From an uncultured Treponema sp. (GTDB taxonomy: Bacteria > Spirochaetota > Spirochaetia > Treponematales > Treponemataceae), in contig CAMHMJ010000001.1 in assembly GCA_946186185.1 (NCBI GenBank), forward strand, positions 107,915 to 171,914: DNA of 64,000 nucleotides, read 5' to 3'. A program made the position numbers and the translations under genes. Shown here piece after piece: positions 23,600 through 35,500 of this stretch. The notes under the pieces are model-generated. The model was not told the DNA's origin. It made no database searches and saw nothing but the letters and a program-made list of their open reading frames with translations. Numbering within the stretch: the first letter of the stretch is position 1; each line of letters starts with the position of its first letter.

Positions 23600-26500
23600 T
23601 TACTTCATCTGGGCGGTTTCGATGAAGCCTCCGGCGCCTTTGGTTATGGCGTAACCGAGAACTGGGTTCTTAGAGCCATTGCCGTAAACCGTACCATTAG
23701 AAGTTCCGGAATTAGTTTTACCGATATTTGATCCGCTTGCACCAGGAGCTTTTCCATTTGGTACTTTGCCATCTTTTGTTGAATAAGTGAGATTTCCAGA
23801 ACTATCTTTCCATACACCAACGTTAATATGGTCAAGCGAAATCTTACTTGTACTTGGAACAACACTCGATTCCCATAACTGAGAGAATGCATCTTCATCA
23901 GCACCATAGATGTTTACTGCATCTGCAATTGATTCAGCCCCTGCCCAGTATGAAATCTTAGGTCTTACACAACTGCTTCCATAGTAACTGATATATGGAA
24001 CAGGGTTTCCGTCTTTAATTGCAACATCAAGATAAAGCTCTGTACCTACAATTCCGTAAGAATCAACAATACAGGTTCTTGCAGCCTCTGGATTTGTATA
24101 ATCATCAATATATGCATACCAGACATCAGCATTTGAATTATCATAACATGCTATATGAACTTTACCATTTGCATCCAAAGCAACTTTACAATATTCACCA
24201 ATACCGTTTCCTTCTCCAAATACAGCTACCGGTGTACTCCAGCCTGTAGCGCTTTGAGAATAAGAATCAATTGTATTATAGTTATTATCTTTATAAGTTG
24301 GGGCTTTAATGTTTTGTGGTTTAGTATTATATGAATAGAGCATCTGATTATTTGCAGCATCATACCATACGGCAACAACAAGATCGTCAGCAGTAGAAAC
24401 AGTAACTTTTGAAGCTGTTGCTTTTCCATTTTCATCTAAGACAGATTTTTGTATTGTTCTTTCGTAAGTAACCCCACCACCTTGTTTTGCAGCAATGCTT
24501 ACATACTGACCTGCATTTACTGGTTGCGGTTGTGTTTCATTTGTCATAACTGCAGTATTTGCTGTATATTTTGTTCCAGAAGCACCAGGAACAAAAGTAT
24601 ATTTTCCTGTTGTTTGACCGGCAATTAATGAAACATATTCAAGTGTATATGGTAAGCTTCCTGCAACTTTTGATTGTGTCAAGGAAAGAGTCTTTGTAGT
24701 TGTATCCATCGAATTTGTATCAGTACCATCACTGTTTTTTGGTCCATAGTAATCATATAAGAGGTTATTCTGGCTTCGTCCGGTTGTATTATTTGCATCC
24801 GATATAATACCCCATTTAAAGCGGATTTCATTGTTTATTGCATCATAGTAAGCAAGGTAAACATTTGTCTCTGTTGCATCGCTGCTTGCAACAGTTGTGG
24901 CTATAGATGGAGATTTAATTCGTTGCTTATCAATATTATCACCATTAAAACTGGAACCATTTGTAGATTCTGCCTGTCCAATAAGTTCAAGTCTTAACTG
25001 TCCGGTTCCATTATTATGACCACCAGTACCACTTGTAAAACCTTTAGTTGCCCATCGGCTTGTAAAAAGACCAAAACAGTCAGACTTACCGCCACCACCT
25101 ATATCACCACCGGCAGTAGTTCCAAAAGAGTTTCCGTTTGCATCGTATGCAAAACCTATACTTGTCCAGAAGTCAAGACCATACTCCCAGAAATCATAAG
25201 ATTTTGTTAAATCACCCATACTGAAGCGCAATGGTCCGTTTGCAAAGGCAAAACCTACCTGTTTATTCTTAGGATTAATCGCCATTACAGGCTGAGACAA
25301 TGGACCACTATTCGGCTTCGCTGCTTCACTATCAATTCCCCACACATCCAGAACGGCATCATCTGTCAAGAGGTTGTTGTTATCACCGTTTGGCTGGCGG
25401 TTGTAGAAGTTGGCGTAGATATCCTTGTTGCCAGTGATGTCTACGTTTGGCTCAGTGTCATAAGCGGTGCCGTAGGAATCGTTTTCGTTCAGGTTGTTCA
25501 GAGATTCTACGCCGTGGACTTTTACGGATACTGCACCGGAAGTGAACTTTGATATTCCCAGTTTGCTGTTTGTTGTATCATAAGTCGTCTTATAGACTTT
25601 TGTGAACGGTAAACTAGATGAGTACCACTTCATAGAGCTTGTAACGGCAGTTTCCTCAAGGTCTGCGGACGAAGGAGTTTCTGCTGAATCCAACAGAGTT
25701 CCACCGGCAAGGTTAAATCCGTAGAGGTAAATATCTTCAATGTCAGAAACTGCATAGTGGCCAAGGGCGGTTCTGTCGTAAACGCTGGAGTTGTTCTTCT
25801 TGAGGCTTGAAAGACCTGTCTTGATTCCGCGGATATATGGAACAACGTCCATTTGGTAAGAAGGGCGGTGTTTTGTGTCATCTGCTGCTGCTTCACTTGC
25901 GGCTCTGTCTGCTGAAGTTTTGGTTGCGTTATCAACGGCAACTGCATTGAACTTTACATCAGTCTTAGCGGTGTCGGTTATGGTTGAAGTATCCACTGCA
26001 ACTTCCCAGATTACCTTGTGTCCGTTCTGATTAAAGTATTCATCAGTAACAGAAAGAACTTCGTAGGCCGGAGTTGAGCTCAGGGTGCTGGTGCTCTTTA
26101 CCCATGCTCCGTTTGTTGTATCATAGGTTGCAATTGTATTTGCTTCCCCATTATTGAAGTTCGGCATCGTGAATGAAATGTTGTTCAGGAAGGTGTCGTC
26201 GTAGGCTGAACCGCGGATTACGATTTTTCCTGAAACCTTAGGGTCTCCGTCGAATTCAGGGTTCTTGTCTGTGTCTTCTGCAGTCTCATTTTCGGCATAT
26301 TTTGAAGTCTTTTTCCAGTCTTCTTCCAGTTCAATGTGTCCGTTGTCGCTGCTTCCAAGGTACAGGCTGTTGTTTCCGTTTCCTGTTCCCTTCCAGAAGA
26401 ATTTGTCTACAACTACATTAGGGGCGCTTGTGTCTTCTGTCCATACAACAAAGTCTCGAACGCTTACAAAACACTTCTGAGAATCTTTACCGGCTTCAAG

Positions 26501-29500
26501 ACCGTCGGTTGAATCCCAGAAGGTGAAGGACATTTTCTTGTAATCCGTTACAGTTGATGATGTGGTACCGACTGCCGCATTGCTGAATGCGTAATATTTT
26601 CCGAGTCCTGCAACAGTTCCGCTGGAAGGATTAAGGGTGTTTGCTGTATAAGTACCGTCTTCACCTTGTGTACCAGCTGTCGTAGCTCCCTTATAGTCAG
26701 GTTCCAGAACGTATCCTTCATCATCCAGGGTAGTGGCGGTATCGTTGTTATTAAATACAACATAAATATCACCGTTTCCGCCGGTAAATTCTGGAATTAC
26801 TGCAAGCTTATCCTTAATCTTGAAGGCGTCTCTTGTAGACTCTGCTGCTTCTCCGCCAATATCTTCCTTGTATCCCTTGGTTGTAAGGGCAAAGGCATCC
26901 TGATAGGTTCCTTCTACGGTGAGGAAGTTATAGGTTTCGAATTCGTTCTTTGTGAACTGACTGTTCTTGTTCAGGTCGGTTCCAAGGTGGAGCTTAGCAA
27001 GACGCGGACCTGAAGTTTCAAGTTTTGATTTTAATTCAAGGGCTGAAACATTATCAGCTCCGTCGAATGCGAACATTACGAAGGTGATAGGGCCGTCCGG
27101 CATCCAGTTTGCGTGGAGCTGGGCAGTCCAGCTTCTTGAAGAAGCCATTCCGCTGATGCTTTCAGGCATTCCGTCCTTATCATCGTTTGTGATGGTCTGG
27201 TCGTCCGCAGTAAATTTCTTTACGGTTTCCCGGTTTACATTATCAACCGACATTGCGTAAGGGAAGAATACAGTGGTCTTAGCTGTGTCGCAGCTTCCGC
27301 TGAAGGTAAGGGTCATCTTTCCGTCAGCCACTTCTTTCTTGGTAATTCTATGGTAAGAATTTTCAATTAAGACAAGGCTTCCTTCCCGAACGTGCATGTT
27401 GTCTGCAACATCAGAAATGGTTGTTTCACCGCGTGTTACGCCAACAGCCTTGTAACCGTACAACGGATGACCGTCTACTGTCATATAGGTTTCACCGCTT
27501 TCGGTTGTTGCGTCATAGTCAGAAAGTGAATCTACGCTGATACCCGGATATGATTTTCCGTTCTTTGTGAAGGTATATACATAGTTTCCGCTTGAATCCT
27601 TACAGTTCATTCCGGCATCAAAAATACGCTTTCCTTTCTGTTCATCAGATCGGTAGAAGTAGAACAATACCTTTCCAAGACCTGCTGTACCGTCTTCTAC
27701 GGTAGAACCGATTGTAAGAGAGTAGTTGCTGTTCTTGAGAATTGAAGTAGAAGTCCATTCTTCGTCGTTCTGAACCAGAGCGCTGATTGTAGGTGCATTG
27801 TTGTCATAATTTACTGAGTAAGAAGCCATTGAAGATTTTGACTGTCCTGCTTCAGCTGCTGTAATGGTAAGGTTATATGTTCCTTCTCCAGTTGCTTCTG
27901 TAATTGGCAGAGTAATCTTAAAGCCGTTTGTAATTGCTTCGACTTTTCCAGCCTTGTCTCCGCCTGCCTCCCAGCCAGAAACAATGTTTCCGCCGGATAC
28001 AATTGTTACACTGGTGCCGTTATTAACTTTGTAAGAAACGCTGATGATTCCGCTTGAATGTTCTACAGATGTAACGAGATTCCATACTCCACCAACGTAA
28101 GAAGAGCTTGTGAGAGTTGAGTATTCGGTTTCCTCTCCGGTTTCAGAGTTCACAATTGTAGGAACCTGTGCAGAACCGAAGGTTGGAACATTAGGATTAA
28201 TCTGGAAGTCTACATTTTCAGACCATGAACCCAGGGTTCCGTTTTCGTCTATTGCAGCGGCTCGTACGCTCAATGGATAGACATCATCTGTTCCTACGGT
28301 TTCTTTTATACTTTCAATCTTCTGAAGTTCATCGCTCTGATTTATCAGCTTGTACCAGCTGTTTGTTCCACCGCACTTAATGCCCCAGAAGCCTGTATCT
28401 GCTTCATCGTTTGTTACAGGGCATTCTAACAATGTTTCAGAACCTAGAGTTGTGTATGGGGCGTAATCGCTGTTTTCTACGATAGAAGAAACTGCATATA
28501 CTTCATAATTCAGATCGAGTAAAATTTTCATGTCGGCTTCTGTAAACTTTTTATCTTTGTTTACATCCAGCTGAATATAAACGGAGCCGACACCGGTGTT
28601 GTCCGAAGCAGAACCACTTACACGGATCGGACCTGAAAGGCTGCTGTTTTTTCCCGGTTCCGGCGTGTACAACTCTACATTTGGTCTGTCGCTGAACGGG
28701 TTAAAGTAGACTGTGTAAGACTTATCAAGTGCTTCGTTTCCGAAGGTATCAATCATGAGGAAATAAACCGGAATGTCGTAGTAATCCGTGTCTTCGTTAT
28801 TCGAATTTTTTCGTCTGAAGTCAGAGTATGCTGAAGCTTCTGCCATGGTAGAAGGGAACTTCGGATTGTCCTGTCCGTTAAAGGTGAAGGCGAACATCTT
28901 GTCAGTTCCTCCGTTTACCTGTTCGGAAGCCTGCTTTATTGTCTTGATAAGCTGAGTATCTGTTTTATCTTTAAGTTCATTGGTTATTACAAGATATTTG
29001 AGGGTTTCAATGTCACCTCCGCCGACATCTGCCGTTGAACCGCTGATTGTAAAGTCACCTGTTTGCAGAACTGCTGAAGACGGAGAGAGAGAATTTGCCG
29101 TAATCTGTGGCGGCGTGTTATCGATTGTAAGGGTTTTTGTAACAGTTGTAGACAAGTTAGAATTATCCGTTACAGTCAATGTGAGATTATATGAATCTGA
29201 AGCCCATTCTGAATATTCCGCCTTGTCTTTGTACCGGCCGACAAAAATCTCTTCAGAAATCCAGTAGCCGGTTGCAATGTTTTGTGCGTTCTTCTCTTCT
29301 GTGAATTCAATATCCGTTAATTTAGTATTTCCGAGGGAAATTGCGCCTGAAACGCCCTTGATGCCAAGTTCATCCTGAGGGAAGAGTCTGATTTTCAGTA
29401 CAGCTTTGTTTACACCACCTGCATCAAATACTGAAGGGAAGGTGTCAGAGTATTCTTCCATTGTAACTACATTTGCAGGGTTTGCTGTTGGGCTGGTCTT

Positions 29501-32500
29501 TGTTCCGCAGGCATACCCCTGAGCTTCTATTGTCGGCGGATTAGAGTCCGTCTTGTAGCTTGTTACGGCGCTGTTGTCCTGCTTTGTGCCGCCTTTCAAT
29601 GTGATGTACGGGCGGCGGACGTCGCTTTCGCTTAGGTCGCTTTCTGTACTCAGAGTCTTCTTTGTGATGTATACGGTTCCGCCGGAGTCTTTAATATAGA
29701 AGTAAAGGTCGTGGCTTCCGTCGCTTGAGTCTTCCGGAGTGTAGGTGAAGGAAGCATTGCTTGTCCAGTCAAGGATTGCCTTCTTCTGTTCGGCGGTTTT
29801 TGCGTTAAAGTAAGTTTTGTAGGTTTCCCATGCCGCAAGAACGTTTTCTTCGGTAACAGCGGCAGTTCCCGCCTCTGCATCTGCTTCTTTAATTTCCAGA
29901 GAGAGCGGTGTTCCGTCCGGGCGTTTGTCGTTGTCCAGGTCGTCAAGGACACCGTCGCCGTTTGTATCGCTGTAGGTGTAGCCGGAGCTTACATAGAATT
30001 CTGCGATTTCGTCGTCATCCGTAATCATTCCGGTAATGCTTGTGGTGTACTTTCGGATTGTGTTTGCTGCATCCGCAATTTCGTTGAAGGAAATTGAAGG
30101 ACGGTCTGTGTTCTGGTCAATCTGAATTTCAACATAGTCGTAGCCTGCGCCGGTATCGTCAGTTCCGCCGGCTTTTGCTACGCTGTTACCGACAGCATCC
30201 TTTGCGCTGATGTATATTCGGTATGTGCCGGAAATCTTCTGAATCTCTTTTGTGTCAACCGTAAATCTGAAGCTGCTTGTTTTTCCGCCGGAGAGGGTCG
30301 CAAAGCCCTTGTATGCGTCTTTTGCCGGTGTAAGGCTTGCACCTGAGGAATCCTTTACTTCCCAGCTTACGCTACGGGTTTCTGCACTTGCGGTTGCGCC
30401 TGTGTTGTCAGTTCCAAGGAGAGTTTCGTCTGTTACAGTTCCTGTTACGGTTATTACACCGTTGTATTTTCCGTTTACAGCCGGAGTAGGGGTGTCAAAG
30501 CTCATTACCGGACTTGTAACATCGATGTTTACAATTTCTGTCTGAACCTTAGCAGAAATGTTTCCTGCCCGGTCAATAGCTTCAACATAGAAGTAGTGTT
30601 TTCCGGTTTCAAGAGCCCCTGCTGCAAGGTGAATGTAATAGGTTCCGTCTGCGTAGAAGCCGTTCGGACTTAAGTCTGTGGTCTTTGCTGCGTCTTCAGC
30701 GTCTGCGCCTGTTCCTGAACGAACCGTTGCGTATTCTGTTACATCATCTGTTCCCCGGTAAACCTTGAAGGAAGCAATTCCGCTGACTTTTCCGCCGGCT
30801 GCATTTTCATTTGCGTCGGTTGCACCTGTTACTGTGATATAGAACGGTGTTGTGCTCAAGGCAGCTTTTGCCGCTCCGTTAATTTCGCTTGTGCTGGCTG
30901 CGGCTGTTTCAATTGAAGGTGCCTTTGTATCAACCAGTACGATTGTTTCAACAGGGGTTGCAGAAAGACCAGCCTTGTCCGTTGCGTCAATGCGAACAGT
31001 ATTCTGTCCGTCTTCAAAGCTGATGGTTGAGTTAAAGGCGTTATTTGTACCGGCATTTACCGGGTATTCCGTTGTGGCGCCGGTTCCGGTAACAGAAATG
31101 GTAATTGAATCAGGGTAGTCTTCTACAAGAGCCTGAGTTACCACTTCGGTTGAAGGATCCTTTTTGCCCCGGCCGATAATCTTTACTGCATCAGAACTGA
31201 ACCAGTAATTCTGAGCTGTGCTTATTACAACGCCTTCCTTTGCGTCAACTGCATCGTTGCCTGAGGTAATAATGCTTGGGCTTGTGCCAAAGAATGCGAT
31301 GTGTTCTGAATTAAATTTAGGGTTTGTTGTATCAACTCTGTAACTGATTGAAGTTGTAGTAGTTCGTCCGTACTTGTCGCTTACCTCATAGGTTCTCTGG
31401 TAATGTCCTTCCTTGTTTACGGTAGAGCACTTCCAGGTGTTCTTTATTGTTTCGTCAGTTGTGTCTGCGGCCGGAACAAATGCGACTGCTTCTGGAATTT
31501 CCACGCCGGAGTCATCTTTTGCTACATATGGTGTGTAAGCGGCTTTTCCGTCAGGGCTCATTTTTGCTTCAGAGCATTTTACTTTCAGGCTTGTTCCCGT
31601 TTCATCGGAGTTGTCGGTTGCCTTAAGGTAAAGGTAAAATTCTCCCTTACCCCACATATTGTTGGTGTAATCCTTGCCGTTGCAGCGAACAACGCTGACT
31701 TTAGGAGCTTCGTCGTCGTATGCGAAGTAGGTTCCGTTTACGCTGTCGGTATTTACAGTAAAGGTTGTTTTAGAAAGTGCCTGGGTAACACCGTCCTCCT
31801 TGAAGCGTGAAGAATCCTGAACTTCAATAGAAAGACTGTGTGCTCCGGCAGTAATATCAGTGGCACTGGAACCTGAGCCAATCTTAACTTTTGAAAGGTC
31901 AATTTCCAGACTGTAGCTTGTCGGCTTTCCGGTTACAGTGAAGTACGGCTTTGTGTTTTCCGGAGTTGTATTTTCGCTTTCCGGATCGTTTATCACGTGT
32001 CCGTCAATCTTGAGGACGATGCTTTCAATACCGTCGTCGTCGGTAACAGTTCCGTAAATGGTGTTGCTTCCCATACCAAAGAGGTTTCGGCTCTTGTTTG
32101 CTTCGTCGTATGCTGTTACAGGAACAAGTGGACTGGCCTCCGGATCCTTGTAGATGCTCATATTAGAAAGACTGATTTTTGGTCTGTCTGTGGTCTGGTC
32201 AATTTCAAGAGTGATGAGGGCAGCCTGGTTTGTGGCAGTGTTCTTTACCTTGTCTTCTGCGCTGACCTTTACCTTGAATGTGCCGGCTGCATCTGCTCCG
32301 GTAAGGGCGGTTGTGTCGATATCAAAGCTGAAGTCGCTGGATTTTCCGCCGGAAAGGTCTGCTTTTCCTGTTACAGCCGGGCTGAGTGATGCGCCGGTTG
32401 AATCAAGAATCTCGTACGAGAGGGCATCTTCTGTTCCAAGCTCGGTTTCATCGCTTGCTTTTCCGCTGATTGTGATGATACCGTTATGTTTTTTTACCGT

Positions 32501-35500
32501 AGTTTCTCCGGTTTTTACGCTTACATAAGGGCTCGGGTCGTTGAATGAGAGGGCAGGAGGTGTTACATCTACAAAGACTGTTACGCTTTCCTTTTTGCTG
32601 TTACCGGCTGCATCAACTGCTTCGATGTAGAAGTTGTGGGTTCCGGTGGTGTTTACAGCAGCTGCCTTCAGAGTGAAGGTGCATTCTGTTCCGTCCGCGT
32701 AAATTCCGCTTTCTGCATCCGGAGCCGGGCTTACAGAATAAACTCCGCCGTCGCCGGATGTAATTTCCTGAGTAAGCAGTGTATTTCCGTCATAAAGTCT
32801 GAATTCTTTAATACCGCTGACTTTTCCGCCCCGGGCACTTGGATTTGCGTCTGTCGGTTTTACCTTCAGGGTGAACGGAGTTGTGTTCAGTGCGGCAACC
32901 TTTGCCTGCGTTAAGAGAGTGTCAGAAGCCTTTACATAGTCCGTGCCGTTTTCTGTGTACGGAGTGAAGCTCGGAGCCTTCATATCGATGTTTACTTCAA
33001 AGCTTGCAAGTTCTGCGCTGTTTCCGGACTGGTCTGCTGCAGTAACTGTTACTGTGTGTGCACCGTTATCCAGAATCTGGGTAGAAGTGTACCAGACGTA
33101 TGGTTTTACATTTCCAGTTGCTGAAGTAAGCTCCAGATCGTCATATTCTTTTCCCTGTGCCATTACAGAAGGTTCATCTCCGTCAACAGCAATGGTTACA
33201 GAATCGATTCCGGAAACGGATTCTTCGTTCCAGAGTTCATCTGTCCAGATGCCTTCATTCTGATAGTGGTGAACACGGTCAGAAACTGGAACCTTGAACT
33301 GCTGGGCACTGTTTGCGCTCCAGCCGCTCATGTCTGTTTTTGTCCAGTTTGCAGCAACAGTTGGCAATTTATTGTCAAAATTCCATGTCCATGAAGCTTC
33401 TGTTGTCTGTGAATATTCGTCTTCTGCAACATAGATTACAGTTCCACCTTCAGTAATACCGGAGTAACTGTCTGTCCAGACTCCTGTCTGAGCATTGTAA
33501 GAAATCAGGCGGATTCCGGCTTCTTCTGCTTCAGAGGCAAGGGAAGTTGCAATTGCATCTCCGTCTTTAACCTTTACGCCGCCTTGAATTTTTGTTTTGT
33601 AGCAGCTGATTTTTTTGAATGAAGTATCGTTTGCAGTTCCTGTAACAACAAAGCTTTCCGGCTTGTATCCGGACTGAGTGCTTATGGTCAGACTAGGCGC
33701 TCCGTTATCCACACCCACACAGAATTCGCTTACAAGTTTATGTTCTGCCGAGGTATCTGAAGTATCTTCCACGGTAATGCGAATCTTGTACTTTCCTTCA
33801 AGGAGGGCAGTTCCTGCTTTTTTAAGTTCAGCGGCAAGGGAATAGGTTGTTCCCAGTGTTCCGCTTGAACCGGCTGTTTCTTTCAGAAGTTCTGAGTAAG
33901 GGCCGGCTGTGTAAGTTCCGTCCGTTTCTTTTGTTACAGCGGCGTATTCAATAAGGCTGCTCTTAATTCCGTCGTCATCAGTAATGGTTCCAAGCATTTT
34001 GTTGTTGGAAGTCTGGTTAAACAGGTTTCCGCTGCTGGAAGCGCTGATTCCTTCCGGTGAAGTAATGTCCACATTGGTGTTGGAAAGGTTCAGAATCGGG
34101 CGGTCAGTGTCTTCATCAATGAATACCGGAGCTGTTACAATTCCGGTGCGTCCAGAGCGGTCGGTTGTAGTCATTGTTACTGTATATGCGGTTTTATCGT
34201 GAATCTGGACTGTCTTTTCAAGTTCTGTGCCAGGGAACATTACATGTCCGCCGTCCTGAATAAATGGTGTCAGAGGAACATCGGTTGTGAAGTTTGTCGG
34301 GTTCGAGGTCTTGTTTTCGTAAACAAGTTCTCCGCTTTCTGTTTCTTCAATCTTAAGGCGGGTTTCTGCAATCTTGTCGTCGTCAATTGCAGTTCCACGG
34401 ACAGAGATTTTTCCGTTTACGTTGTTGTCTTTTCCATTTGCGCTTACAAATGGAGAAATGTTCAGGCTTGGAACAGGGTTTGTTGCATCGTAGTAAATGT
34501 TGATGCTCATTTCTGTCTGCTGGCCCGCTTTGTCCAGAGCTGTTATTGAAATTGTATTAGCACCGTCTGCTGCATCATCAAGATTTACAGTATGAGAGAA
34601 TGTGTAAACTCCCGGGGTTCCTGTTTCTGTAACGGTCAGGGTTTCTCCGCCTGTTTTTACAGAATCAAGATTTGCTTCTGTTATTGTGCCTTTTATTGTG
34701 TAGCTGGACTGAACATAATAAGTACCGTCCTGTTTTGCCACAGTTCTGCTTTGGCCGTTTACGCTGTCTTCTATTGAGGTGACATTAATTACAGGAAGCA
34801 GTGAGTCTACCGTAACTTTTCTGGTCTGTGCTTCAGAGTAGTTTTCTGCGTTATCTACAGCACGGACTGTTACAGTTTTTACGCTGTCTGCTTTTCCAAG
34901 CTCAACATTGGCATTCCACTGAGTTGTACCGTTTGCTTTTGTCCAGGTTGTACCGTCGGTGCTGTATTCAACCTGTTTTACGCCGGAAAGATCGTCTGCT
35001 GCAGTTCCGCTGAAGGCAATTGTGGAGCTTCCGTATGCTGCTCCAAGATATGCGTTGTCTTCCGGGGCAGATATGTTAAGAGTAGGATTTGCTCCGTCTA
35101 CCAGATATTTGATGGATACATCTTTTGTAAGGCCGTATTTGTCCGTTGCGGTGTAAATGATGTACTCGCTTGTGTCTAAGGTTGTAAAGCGGTCGCTCCA
35201 GGTAACCTTTGCAGTTGTTGCGCTGGTGCTGTCGCCTTCGTGTCCGTAGCTTATAATTGTTTTTTCGTCGTATACTTCGCCAGGGGTTTCAACACCCCCG
35301 TCATCTGTGGTGATTTTGCGGCGTGCCCGTGTTACTTTTACGCAGCCGCTTCCGTCATTTACGCTTCCGGTTATTGTAACTTCCTTTTCAGCCGGGAGCA
35401 TGTCTCCGGTTTTAACATCGGTTTCCATGGACGGCCGGCCTTCGTCGATTGCAATAACAAAAGAATCGTCGCTTGCTCTTTCAGAGCCTGTTACTTTTCC

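Noticed and set aside
31403..31810. Plus-strand open frames of 70-135 codons inside the giant lipoprotein gene (for example 31403-31810 and 35240-35626)
   Set aside because: They are antisense shadows of a high-confidence coding region with regular repeat structure; their translations are Cys/Phe/Val-rich without domains and have no ribosome sites.
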